Below, piece by piece: positions 45,804 through 57,454 of a DNA stretch of 64,000 bases. The DNA is from Akebia trifoliata (lineage: Eukaryota; Streptophyta; Magnoliopsida; Ranunculales; Lardizabalaceae): NCBI GenBank assembly GCA_017979445.1, contig CM030713.1:27509934-27573933 (forward strand), written 5' to 3'. The notes beneath the pieces were generated by a model that saw only the letters and a program-made list of their open reading frames with translations, made no database searches and was not told the DNA's origin. Position numbers and translations under genes: made by a program. The first letter of the stretch is position 1, and every line of letters begins with the position of its first letter.

Positions 45804-46151
45804 CATGTATTTATGTTTTACAACGAAACTTTTATATATGTATATATATGTGTTATGTATTCGTTACATACAACGAAATCTAATTTTTTAAACTTCGTCT
45901 TCTCTAACAGTCTAACCCACCTCCACCTTAATGGCTAAAGCCGTAAACAACCAGACGACGTAACGGCGGGTTTCGATCGAACTTCGTAACCAGCATCTTC
46001 TCCTGCCGGCGAGCATCAAGTACGTACTCTCTCTCTCTCCGATCAGATCTGAACCGGTCGAAGTGATTTTTCGAAAAAATCTGTGGGTTTCGGCGTTTCA
46101 ACTGTGCGAACTCCGACAAGTCTTCTCCGTCCGGCGAGCATGCAGGTAATA

Positions 46152-46183
<32 letters not shown>

Positions 46184-46461
46184 GATCTGAACTGGACGAA
46201 GTGATTTTTTGAAAAAATATGTGGGTTTCGTCGTTTCGAGTTCGACTGTGCGAACTCCGACAGTGAGGATGATGGTATTTGTAGGATTTTTATCGAATCG
46301 GATATTATCGGATATCCGATATATTTTTCGGATTCGAATTCGAATGTTTGTTAGGGATATCCGATCGGATTCGAATTCGAATTCGGATAGTATCATTTAT
46401 TTTCAGATTCGAATTCGGATATAGTACTATCCGATCGGATAGCTATCCGTTGACAGCCCTA
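45599..46461. mobile_element. hAT-type non-autonomous element, 863 bp, with 8-bp TSD
   Basis: The left end TAGGGGTGTCAATGGATA and the inverted right end TATCCGTTGACAGCCCTA are TIRs. The 8-bp direct repeat CATGAATC lies immediately outside both ends (45591-45598 and 46462-46469), as expected for a hAT transposition. The subterminal 200 bp at both ends are packed with TCGGAT/ATCCGA hexamers in both orientations. The interior (about 45900-46260) holds two tandem copies of a roughly 150-bp unit ('gaagtgatttttcgaaaaaa' / 'gaagtgattttttgaaaaaa'). There is no transposase ORF. Confidence 0.88.
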
Positions 46462-46469
46462 CATGAATC

Positions 46470-49320
46470 ACCTTCTTTCTTGTAGTACTATATATATGTT
46501 CATTTTGGGAGTTGGGCTTAGTTGAGAATTTGAACCCCAACCCAAGTTAGATGGGCTTGGATTAAGATTTTGAATAACCCAACACCTTTCAGGGGGACAT
46601 AATCGCCGCCTACTCTAACTCACACTCTACGGGTGCTATATGGAAGAAAAAACAGACAATTGTTGATTATCTCACATACTAGTTAACTGACAATAACCAG
46701 TTTCCTTCCACATGGTGTGTCCAAATGAATTTGTCTAACATAATTAAATTAGAGTTTAGCTTAAACAAAAATTGAAGCCCAATCAATTAGATTATAGTGT
46801 TAGCAAATAAATATATATCTACTAGTTATTAAATAATTAAAGATGAATTATGTAAGATTACTTAATGTTAAGTCACATGAGTTATTAATATTAGAATATC
46901 AATTATGATGTAGTGTATTAAGGTACATCAAGATGCATCAGATCATTATCTTATGATTAAAATGTGTTGTCATGATGTAGTTATACGGTTATGTAACTTC
47001 CGCATGTAATCTTTATTTATTAATAGAATTTCACCAGAGATATAATCAAATCTTTTCAACATTATAACACACGTTCATAAAACGTAATTTGCTTTTCTCT
47101 TTAACATTGAAATCTAATACACTCTAAAATTGTATTTTTGATTATAACTTTAAGTTATCTACAAAATGGAAAATTTGTAAATAGGGAGTGCCCACAAGAA
47201 ATTTGCAGGCGAAGAGTTGGTGGTTTCCCCCTTAAGTAAAACACCTCAATGGATACCCATGGTGGATCAAGTTTTTAAATTTATTATTGGACACATAATC
47301 AAGACGAATCAGGTTTGGATCCAAATTGGTATTAATCCGATAAAGTCTGTATTGTTCTGGATCCAATCAAAGCATCAATATAATTCGATGATTTAAGAAA
47401 TGCAAAATATAAATTTACATTATTTGTATATTTCAACACATTATTGGTTAAGATCACTATCTTCGGATTGGAAAGATCTGAAATTGGTTCTATAAGTTAT
47501 CAGACTAGGTCCTTCTTGGAAGCCAACTCCTTGAAATGGGTCTAAGTCCATCATGGGCCTATAGTTAACTCTTATTATGGTTTGGACTTTTGAACCATCA
47601 TATTAAGGTGGAGTTGGGGAAATAAATTTTCATGGAAGTGGAGTTTCACTTTTCCTTAAGATCCGAGGAACTCTTATAGTGTCCAACTGTCCAAGGAGGT
47701 TTGAGGTTTTCCATCAAACAAATGGTTGAGAACTTGAGATGCCTTGAAAATTTTCTTAAAGATCAATACTATTTTTCTAGGGATCAAATTAATTTTCTAA
47801 TTTTATTTTTCTCCAGAATTCTAAGAAAGGCTCACTCCAATCACTCATGGAGAACCCAAAACGTGGTCTGAATTAAGCTTGTATTTTGCTAGGAAAAGTT
47901 TTAATTGCTTAAGTTTGGAGAAGGACTTTTCTATCATCAAAAAGATTTCATTAATGTCTAGGGATCGGTATATATGGTAAGAAAAACAAGTTTCTTTCGC
48001 TCAACCATAAAATTATTGATACGGATTGTCTCTTTTTAATCATATGATTGAAATTAGGTGGCATCTTAAGTTTCTCGATTAAAGTTGGGAAACATTCAAG
48101 GGGTCGGGACATGCGAATGTAAGGGCTAGTCCCATCACAAAGGGCTTCGTGATACTTATGATATAAAAAGAACAAAAAAAGAGAGATTTTGTAGGGATTT
48201 GTTTTTCAATGAGTAATTCTAATATGTCATTCCACTTAATTGTACGATCGATGTTTTGCTTTAATAAATGTCACTTGGGATTATAATTGTGGACAAAATA
48301 AATATTCAATTTCTAGTCCAAAGCATATAAATGCCATTAGGGATTATAATCAAACATATAAATGTCATTTGGGATTATAATTTTGGACAAAATAAATATT
48401 CAATTTCTAGTCCAAAGCTATTACTGGAAAGAAATCCTTTATTGCAAGAATTTCAGAGGGTGTTATTTGCAAATAATTCATAACTTTAAAATTCAAGGTA
48501 CGTTCAAGCTGGAACACACTTTTTGCTAATCCCTAAAATTTCATTACTAATCCCTAATACCTAGGATTTCATTACTAATTCTTATGCTGAACTAATCCCT
48601 AGAAGTTTGTTACTGATTTTTAGAAATTCTGTTTTTTCTTCCCCACTTAACTCAAGTTCTCAACCTGGTAGAGTAATTTGCTGTCCCACTTTCTTTGGGC
48701 CCAATATTAAGTTTTGACTTCTAAGTCCTGACTTTAATAACTTGTTGAGTCTACTTGGATTTTGAACCACTCAGTCCCTCAAACTCAAACTCGATGAATC
48801 CATTTGACTAAGTCAACTTGATAAAATGCATTGTAGATTATAACTTTAAGTTATCTAAAAAATTGAACATTTGTAAATAAGGTTAGATTTACATTAGTTG
48901 GTATATTTCAACACATTACCTGATAGGGTTATCGGATTGGAAGGATCCAAAATTGGTTCAATATGTTATTAAGAATTTGGCCCTTATTAGAACCTAAGTC
49001 CGTGACCCTGACCCATCAGATCAAAATTGCATTATAATATGTCAATCCACTGAGCTATGTGTCTAAGCCTATCATGATCCTAGAGTTAACTCTCATAAAT
49101 TGAACTTTGAAATTCAAACTTTGAACCATCATATTAAGATGGATTTAGAGAGAGAAATTTTCATGGAAGTGCAGATTGGATGCATTTCTAGCAATTTTAG
49201 TGAATAAATTGGAACTTAGATTTGAAGACTGAAAAAGAATTATAAAAAGGGTCCAAGGTTGCTTCAAATAATATCTCTTCCCTCATTTTCAATTGAGAGA
49301 GAGTGGTAATAAGGTTTGTA
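46470..49320. other. Upstream NAC-locus sequence, partly duplicated
   Basis: 47130-47650 and 48830-49175 are diverged copies ('ttataactttaagttatcta', 'atatttcaacacatta', 'tcggattggaa', 'gaaccatcatattaag' and 'aaattttcatggaagtg' in the same order). The second lies directly upstream of the first NAC pseudogene, so the first may mark the promoter of a lost NAC copy. 48270-48420 holds a tandem duplication ('gggattataat', 'ggacaaaataaatattcaat'). No intact gene. Confidence 0.55.
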
Positions 49321-49339
49321 TTGGGTTGTTATTTGCGTC

Positions 49340-51000
49340 CTTCCAATGTCACACTACATCTTGTCACCTACCGATGCAACATTATTGAGCTATCTCAAAG
49401 CAAAGACAAATCAATAAATACCTGAATCAAACCCCATTAACGATTGCAATGTCTACAACTTTGAACCATGGCATCTCCAAGGTATGTATATATATATATA
49501 TATATTCATTTTAATTATTTTCTTGGGAAACTGATCTCAAAGGCCTTAAATTTCAAAAATATGAACAAAAAATTCTCTTGGTAGAAAATATAAATATTTT
49601 GAGATCCACTTTTTTTGATATTACACTTATGATGACTTTTAAAATCAACTCCTAAGAATGACTCATGAAAAAACACAAGATCCCAACCCTTTAAATGCAA
49701 AATCCATGGTTGAGATTTACCCTCAGGATAAATAGATTTGTGTTATCAAGATACTAATAAATCTCAACCATTGGGTTTTGTGTTTGCAGGGTTGGGATCA
49801 TGTGTTTTTTTTCATGAGTCCTTCTTAGGAGTCAACGGATCCCAGCCCTTTATTAAATTGCCTAAAATGACTTTTAAAGCACCACTGGTTCTTTCCATAA
49901 CTTGTGGTCCCGCCATGTTTTGGTGGATAATATAACTATGTCTTAAAATTGAGACCATGCCTTGATCTCGGTCTCTCTTATATACAAATTAAAAATCATC
50001 ATCATCACCGTCACTATCATGATCATCATCCAATAGATTGAAGATGATTGGTTTAGGGAAGAAAAATCAAGGGTTTTAGATCATTTTCTATATTTCTATA
50101 AGAGAAGGCCAAGGTCAAGGGGCATGTCTTCAATTTTAAAACATAGGGGTATCTCAAGTATTCATCAAAATGTCTTTGGTATATTAGGCATTTTATAAAT
50201 TGTATTTTAAAAAGGTACAATATTTATAAAAAAAATGAGTCCCAAATGGTCTGAATTTTCTATAGGGAGCCATTTTGGTCATTAGTTAAATAAATAAATA
50301 ATCTTTGAGAATTGAGGCACCTCTCCCTATTTTATTTCTTTCTTCTTCCCCTTTCTATTATTATTCTTCTTCTTTCAAGTTTTTATGAACCTTCAATGTA
50401 TTTTTATGATTTTAGGATTTAGCATGGAAGTAGAGATTAAAGAACAATACTACTACGTTTCGAGAAAAATGGGTTTAGACCCAATCAAATAGTCAAAGAA
50501 AGAGGTTGGTGGAATACTAATGGTAATACTAAAGATATTGGTGATGAAGAACGAAGGTTGATTGGAAGTATGCAAGGGCTAGTGTTTATTCACTACAAAA
50601 ATGACAATTAAACATCTAAAAATGGCATGAAAACCAATTGGATGATGCACAATTACACTTTACCGCCAGTTTTAGATCAAAACAATAAAGTTGGTGTAAT
50701 TTTCCCTTTTTTTATTTATTTATAAAAAAGATAACTTGGAAATTTTTATTTATTTTTATTTTTTAAACATTTTGTATTTTGTATTTTAGGTGAAATTTCA
50801 AGAAAGGGTGGTGTGTAGAATTAGATAAAGTGGGTGGTGACGACATTTCAAAGAGAATAAAGACCCCAGAGTCATCATCGATCTTAATGCATCGGTTGTG
50901 AGTTTAGAATTGGAGCAAAGAAAGAGAAAGCGACAGAAGCGATCGACAAAAGCATTTTGTTCCAACCAACAAACTTTTACCATGGAGCAATCCCAACAGC
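49340..51000 (+). pseudogene. NAC-domain pseudogene 1
   Basis: Three exon-like blocks in the same layout as the gene at 55757-57361. Exon 1 (about 49340-49481) reads 'YILSPTDATLLSYLKAKTNQ' then a stop, and ends at a preserved donor after 'EPWHLQ'. Exon 2 (about 50416-50689) reads 'KEQYYYVSRK', then a stop and frameshift, and later 'WMMHNYTLPPVLDQNNK'. Exon 3 starts after an acceptor at 50789 ('FQERVVCRI') and is quickly interrupted. The ATG region, several codons and the frame are lost. Its exon 1 keeps 'SPTDA', which the surviving gene has changed, so it is useful for reading the ancestral N-terminus. Confidence 0.85.
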
Positions 51001-51104
51001 AACAAAACCATTTGACTAATTATTAGAGTATTACAATGTGGTGTATCGTAATAAGGTGTACATTAATACATCGTATAACTATAAGTTATACATGAAATGA
51101 AATG

Positions 51105-51982
51105 AACTGTTTTATTGCATAGTTCCACCAAATCCCAATAGAGATAATGGTCCCATCACCCCAAGGAAAATTTTCTTGAGAAGATAATGACATGGAACAC
51201 TTTGCACAAGGGAACAAGGAAGAAAAGTATTTAAAAGTAAAAAGAAAAAAATGAAAGAGGAAGGCAGGGTGAGGACACAAATAATCCATAATAAAAACCA
51301 TGCTTTAGAGAATTGACTATAAAAATGATGTGGGGAGATGGTTTTCAAGAGCAAAACTTGGATTTGGAGATTGAAAAAGTAGTAATTTATGATCAATCAA
51401 ACTTACTTGGACGAATATATAAGATTGAGTTAGAGTTTGACATTTGGGTTTGTAGGGAGATGCTTTCCAAGTGCATAACTTTAATTTGGAGAGTAAAAAA
51501 AAAAGAGATAATAGCTTATGATCAACTAAATTTTCTTGAGAGGACAATGACATGGGAACAATTTGCACAAGGGGACAAGGAAGAAAAGTATTTAAAATTA
51601 AAAAAAGAAAAGGAAAAAGAAAAAGAAAGAGGAAGGCAGGGTGAGGACATAAATAATCCATAATAAAAATCATGCTCTAGACAATTAGACAATTGACTAT
51701 AAAATTCATGAGGGGAGATGGTTTTCAAGTGCAAAACTTGGATTTGGAGAGTAAAAAAAAAGAAAAAGATAGTAGGTTATGATCAATCAAATTTTCTTGA
51801 GAGGACAATGACATGGGAACAATTTGCATGGGGGAACTATGAAGAAAAGTATTTAAAATCCCAATAGAGATAATGGTCCCACTGCCCTTGGCGAATATCT
51901 AAGATTGAGTTAGAGTTTGACATTTGGGTGTGTGGGGAGATACTTTTCAAGTGCATAACTTTAATTTGAAGAGTAAAAAAAG

Positions 51983-52019
<37 letters not shown>

Positions 52020-52560
52020 TAGTAATTTATGATCAATCAAATTTTCTTGAGAGGACAATGACATGAGAACAATTTGCACAAGGAACTAGGAAGAAAAGTA
52101 TCTAAAATCCCAATATAGATAATGATCCCACTGCCCTTAGTGAATATATAAGATTGAGTTAGAGTTTGACATTTGAGTTTGTGAGGAGATGCTTTTCAAG
52201 TGCATAACTTTAATTTGGAGAGGAAAAAAACAAAGATAGTAATTTATGATCAATCAAACTTACTTTGACATATATAAGATTGAGTTAGAGTTTGACTTTT
52301 GGGATTGTGGGGAGATGCTTCTCAAGTGCATAACTTTAATTTGGAGAGTTAAAAAAAAAAAAAGATAGTAGATTATGATCAATCAAATTTTTTTGAGAGG
52401 ACAATAACATAGGAACACTTTGCACAAGGGAACAAAGAAGAAAAGTATTTAAAATTAAAAAGAAAAAATAAAAAAATGAAAGAGGAAGGTGGGGTGTGAG
52501 GACACAAATAATCCATAATAAAAATCATGCTCTAGAGAATTGGCTATAACAATCCCTCCC
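51105..52560. repeat. Irregular tandem array, units of about 220-260 bp
   Basis: Blocks 'atgatcaatcaaa' (51389, 51778, 52028, 52247, 52376), 'aggaagaaaagtatttaaaa' type (51219, 51580, 51838, 52090, 52436) and 'agattgagttagagtttgac' (51421, 51901, 52150, 52270) recur in a shuffled order with variable A-runs, including about 38 bp of almost pure A at 51981-52018. The open frames in this region are repeats of the same low-complexity sequence. It directly follows NAC pseudogene 1. Confidence 0.8.
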
Positions 52561-52683
52561 CCCTCCCCCTCCCCTCCCCTCCCCGCGCCTCTCAACAAAA
52601 AATCGATGTATTTCCTATATTTTGTTCTTTTGATGGTGTGAGATTAAATCATGATTATTTGGATAGGTCTAAAGGTCAGAATG

Positions 52684-53111
52684 ATTGCTAAGATTTATAC
52701 TTGATAATATAAATATATAAAACCCCTACAGAGTTAGTGGAGCCAATTGAGTGCCCCCCGTAAGGACTTTTTAGTGAGGAGAGAACATCAAACATTGTAC
52801 AATAAGAAAACAGCAAAATTCAAATTTTATAGGATGCATAACCATGATGATTATCCTTTATTAGGTTTAGGACTTTAGAGTCCAATCTTTGAGTTAGATT
52901 GCTAAGATTTATACTTGATAATATAAATATATAAAACCCCTACAGAGTTAGTGGAGCCAATTGAGTGCCCCCCGTAAGGACTTTTTAGTGAGGAGAGAAC
53001 ATCAAACATTGTACAATAAGAAAACAGCAAAATTCAAATTTTATAGGATGCATAACCATGATGATTATCCTTTATTAGGTTTAGGACTTTAGAGTCCAAT
53101 CTTTGAGTTAG
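52684..53111. repeat. Perfect or near-perfect 214-bp tandem duplication
   Basis: 52684-52897 and 52898-53111 appear identical on reading, from 'attgctaagatttatacttg' to 'ccaatctttgagttag'. The lack of differences means this duplication is far younger than its surroundings (or is an assembly artefact). Confidence 0.9.
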
Positions 53112-53114
53112 ATT

Positions 53115-53470
53115 AGAACTTTTTGTTTGATGTCTCTTTCCAAAAGTGATGTTCGAATCAATCAATGGGGACATGTTTGAAATAGTAAATCTATGATCTC
53201 TATAAAGGGACACCATGGATCATGCATGAGTACATTTTACCCCCGATTTTAGATTAAAATTGAAAGGTTGGTTTAATTTTTTTATTTTTTGTAATTTAAG
53301 TTAATATAATGGTCATTTACTCTAGTTATATCAAAGGTGTATAAAAGTAAAATTTCATTTTTATGTACAGTATGTGATAATAAATATTGAAGGGGTATGT
53401 TAATAATTTCAAACAGCATTTCCTATATGGTAAAAAATTCTGAAAATGGTATTATCTTTTTGAGTTTGTG
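53115..53470 (+). pseudogene. NAC-domain pseudogene 2 (exon 2 end and intron 2)
   Basis: 'acaccatggatcatgcatga' corresponds to the 'TPWMMHEY' end of NAC exon 2, followed by 'ttttacccccgattttagat' and the donor region 'aaggttggttta'. The next 200 bp match intron 2 of the surviving gene ('gtataaaagtaaa', 'ttaataatttcaaa', 'tggtaaaa'). Exons 1 and 3 are absent. Confidence 0.7.
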
Positions 53471-53689
53471 GGGGTAATGCGAATTTGTTAGATTGGACTG
53501 AATCTGGTATTCACCGATGACATGAGAATACATCTCCAATTTGGTGGAACTATGCATAAAGACAGTCCATTCATTTCATGTATATCTTATAGTTATATTT
53601 TGTATTATATTATATTATTTTTATATCCGGTGTATCGAACTTTTTTATATTAAATAAATGCAGGGTTGACCCCACGTGTAAAAAATGAA

Positions 53690-54448
53690 GCGTATCGGCA
53701 TTTTACAAACTATTGTTCATTTCGATTTGGATTTGTGGAATATAGCAAACAACATACCAATAGATTTGTGAATATTGACCAAAAGAGGGGAATTTCAACG
53801 AATCAACCTCAAGTTCTTTGAAAATAAAAGTATATTAATCGGCCCCATCCTAATTTATGAAGTCTTGACTAGTGATTAGTGGAAAATGTTTAAGTGTACT
53901 TAAGATTTGTATCACCATCTTCATCAATACGAAATTGTTTGCTATCTTAGTTTACAAACTATTGTTCATTTGGATTTGGATTTGGATTTGTGGAATATAA
54001 CAAACAACATACCGATAGATTTATGAATATTGACCAAACGAGGGGAATTTCAACTAATCAACCTCAAGTTCTTTGAAAATAAAAGTATATTAATCGGGCC
54101 CATTCTATTTTCTGAAGTCTTGACTGGTGATTAGTGGAAAATGTAGTGTACTTAAGATTTGTATCACCATCTTCATCAATACGAAATTGTTTGCTATCTT
54201 AGCTTACAAACTATTGTTCATTTGGATTTGGATTTGTGGAATATAGCAAACATACCAATAGATTTGTGAATATTGACCAAAATAGGGGAATTTCAATGAA
54301 TCAATCTCAAGTTCTTTGAAAATAAAAGTATATTAATCGGCCTGTCCTATTTTCCAATGTCTTGACTAGTGATTAGTGGAAAATGTTTAAGTTTACTTAA
54401 GATTTGTATCACCATCTTCATCAATACGAAATTGTTTGGCATCTTAGT
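53690..54448. repeat. Three tandem copies of a ~250-bp unit
   Basis: Each unit starts 'ttacaaactattgttcattt' (about 53704, 53951, 54205) and runs through 'tctttgaaaataaaagtata', 'gattagtggaaaatgt' and 'catcaatacgaaattgtttg'. The third copy continues into the left inverted arm around the NAC gene. One to one-and-a-half copies are present in the right arm. Confidence 0.85.
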
Positions 54449-55365
54449 TTGTGTATCCTCTTTTTTTTTTATAAGAGTTATGTCCTTTTGGTCTGATTTA
54501 AACAAATATAGGTTGGTGACAATATTTGGGGATCGTATTATGTGGGGGCGGATTTACAATGGGCAGATGTAAACAAATATACCATTAAAAGGAGTTAAAT
54601 ACCATATACAAATGTAGCCAGCCCTATTATAGCTTGTATTCTAAGCCCGCATTACATCCTGTGATGTCGGACAATGTAAACTAATCTAGAATGGTGAACT
54701 TGAGATCTCGATTAAATTACCAAGAACAAATAAAAGCATAAAATAATTAAATTGAAAATTAAATTATGATCCTAGGCTAAGTTATTATAGGGCTATTTTC
54801 AAATATATTAAGTGAAGGATCCTAAGGAAGATAGATATTCCAATCTGTTGGTTTCTGCTTGTACTCCAATTTGAATTATCTTAGATCCTTTCAAGGATTT
54901 CAAGAGTTACCTTACGCTCCAAGGGTTTTATTGGCTATTGTGGAGGGTTCCAAAATGGCCATTGTGTGATTATAAATTTTGAAATTTAGGTAAGATTTAA
55001 ACATTTAAATAATCCAATAGTAATAATTTTCAAAAGAAAAGAAAAGAAAAGAAAAAAAAAAAACTACAATGACTAAATGGGGTTTAGGTGGTTTGGTTGG
55101 TATTAGAATGGGATTTTTGGACATGGGAGGGGGTTTTAGGAAGGTTTATTTGGGATGGTAGGGGCTGTAATTAGGGTGGGTTTGGAGGGGTTTAATTGGA
55201 GGGGATGGATTCAGGTTTCAACAAGGTTTGGAAGAGGTGTGGAAGGGGTTTGACTTTGTTTGGAGTGGTCTTACACACTGACTAGAATTTTGGTACGGAG
55301 GGGTCCAACTCTTTTTATTTTTCTACTTTTCCATGGATCAAGTAGGAGTGGATTGTACTGCTATT
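54297..55365 (+). repeat. Left arm of long inverted repeat around the NAC gene
   Basis: About 1.07 kb that is present in inverted orientation at 57455-58546. Marker blocks are 'tgaatcaatctcaagttctt' (54294), 'ccattaaaaggagttaaata' (54584), 'ggatcctaaggaagatagat' (54828) and 'tggtacggaggggtccaac' (55291). Their inverses occur in reverse order in the right arm. Confidence 0.9.
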
Positions 55366-55479
55366 GTATTTGCCAGTTTGATCCTCAGCCGCGATCCAAG
55401 GATTCAGTAGACTTTTGTACTTTTAAAGTTATATTTCAGCTTGAATTTTGTTGTTTTCAAATCAGGGAGGAGAATTCTA

Positions 55480-55600
55480 TAAATAGAGCTCTAACTTCCT
55501 CTAAAATTTCCATCTCAACTTATATCTCTTCTCTTAATGTATACGTGAGAGTGAGAGAGTGAGAGTGAGAGAGAGAGAGAGAGAGCTCTAACTTCCTCTA

Positions 55601-55653
<53 letters not shown>

Positions 55654-55740
55654 CTAACTTCCTCTAAAATAGAGGAGAGAGTGAGAGAGAGAGAGAGAGA
55701 GAGTTTTAACTTCCTCTAAAATAGAGGAGAGAGAGAGAGA
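55480..55740. repeat. GA microsatellite expanded together with a 20-bp NAC leader motif
   Basis: 'agctctaacttcctctaaaa' occurs four times (55484, 55584, 55651 and, as 'agttttaacttcctctaaaa', 55701), each separated by (GA)n runs. The array ends 16 bp before the first usable ATG of the NAC gene. Confidence 0.9.
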
Positions 55741-55756
55741 CTGCATATTCTCACCT

Positions 55757-57361
55757 ATGGATGTTATGAATGCAGTCTTATTGTGCTACCTCAAAGCAAA
55801 GATAAACAAAGAAATACTTGAATCATGTCCCATTATAGACTGTCAAATCTACGACTTTGTACCATGGAATCTCCCAGGTATGAATGTATATTTCTTTCTC
55901 GTTACTATTTTTCTTCTTTATCTTACAAATCTCCAATTACATGTTGAGTGAGTTAGTTTGTATAATAGAAGAAGATTTGAGAGGTCGCAACTTTGTAAGG
56001 CGAGAGTTCTTGATTGTCATGGCAATTTATCATAACTTTTAATTACCTTTCAATTAAATAATGAACATTTTAATAAACTAATTTTATGATTTTTTTTTTC
56101 AGGACTTGAAAATGTAAAAGACAAGACTACAAAACAATATTACTTTGTTCAAAGAGAAAGGACTAAGCCAAATTCTTCTAGACCCAATCGAATTGTTAAA
56201 GGAAAAAGAGGTACGTGGAAAACTAATGGTAATGGTAAGAATATTTGTGATGAAGAAGAAAAGCCGATTGGACATAAGCAACGGCTAGTGTTCATAAACG
56301 ACAAGAACCAGAAAACCCCATGGATGATGCATGAATACACTTTACGCTCAATTTTGGATGAAAATAAAAAGGTTGGTTTAAGTTTTTAATTTTATAATTT
56401 AAATTAAACCATTTACTCCTATTAAAGCAAAGGAGGGTATAAAAGTAAATTTATTGAAATTTGTGAGATTTCCGTTTTAGACTTTTAGCATATTATTCAT
56501 TAAAATTGAAATTAATTATTTTTTACCAACTAAGAAAAAAACTAAGTTAAATTTAAAAATATCCTTCTCAAAAGTGCAATGCAATGCAATAGTAAAATAC
56601 TAAAGGGGGTATTTTAATAATTTCAAGAAATATTTTTTATTTGGTAAAATTTTTTGAAACTGACACTTTGCGAACTTTTTAGAGATATTCATAATAAATT
56701 GACCCCCAAAGTAGCATATCAAAATCATTAGAAACCCAGTGAATTTCACACTTTTTTTTTCTACCTATTTATTTTTATGTTTTTATTATTAGTAGTTTCT
56801 CTTTAAATTTGATATCCATCTATTTTTTCTACTTTTTCGGTAATTAATTTGTCTTTAAATTTGTTATCCATTTATTTTTAGATTGTAACATTTTTATGTT
56901 TTGTGTTTTATAAGATATTTCAAGAATGGGCGGTATGTAAAATTATAAGGAGTGGACGAGCAGAATGGTCTGAAGAGAATGAAGAGGTCAATTATAATGG
57001 ATCAATTGTAAGCTCAAATTTTGAAGGAAGAGATGCAAAAAATAATGCTCAATTGATTAATATCAAGCAGCTACCACAACAACAACATTATACTGATGTT
57101 CAAGAAAACAACGAATCTGATGTGACCCCACTAAAAACAGGCGTTTTGAGTCAGGATCAGATTTTAATATTGAAAAACAGTGATTTGGAGATGCCCTTCA
57201 TCAAAGATTTGGATTACGAAAGAGTACATTTGAACCCAGATATGATGTCATTCTTGCAAAAATGCAATTATCCTAAAGAGGATAGGAACAGTGAAATTTA
57301 TTTTGATTGTAATTTATGGGGGGCACCAATATATGTTAAGCCTTCAATAGATCCATTGTAA
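55757..57361 (+). CDS. Divergent NAC-domain protein, truncated at the N-terminus
   Basis: Three exons (55757-55877, 56103-56371, 56915-57361) splice in phase to 278 residues. NAC subdomains can be followed. A is only partly left: 'LLCYLKAKINKE' without the usual GYRFHPTDEEL lead. B is 'CQIYDFVPWNLPG'. C is divergent, 'QYYFVQRERTKPNSSRPNR' with 'GTWKTNG'. D is 'RLVFINDKNQKTPWMMHEY'. E is 'FQEWAVCKIIRSG'. The C-terminal 130 residues are polar and unrecognised. The first ATG is at 55757; in-frame sequence before it ('CIFSP') resembles the lost subdomain A and then dissolves into GA repeat. NAC proteins are plant transcription factors whose subdomains C/D contact DNA; whether this one still folds is doubtful. 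It lies between 1.1-kb inverted arms and follows two dead NAC copies. Confidence 0.78.
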
Positions 57362-57454
57362 ATTTCTAATCCAAGAAGGATTTTGTTCTTATGTAATTTT
57401 GATTTTTCATGTTGAACATCCCAATCTTACCGTTGGTGAACATAGGGCTGGCAC

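Noticed and set aside
51313..51673. Opposed open frames of about 116-118 aa
   Set aside because: They are translations of a shuffled tandem repeat with long A-runs; the same peptides recur in each repeat unit in different frames.
53690..54448. Regularly spaced repeats that could suggest a CRISPR-like array
   Set aside because: The units are about 250 bp and directly adjacent without unique spacers, and the genome is a plant's. This is a tandem repeat.
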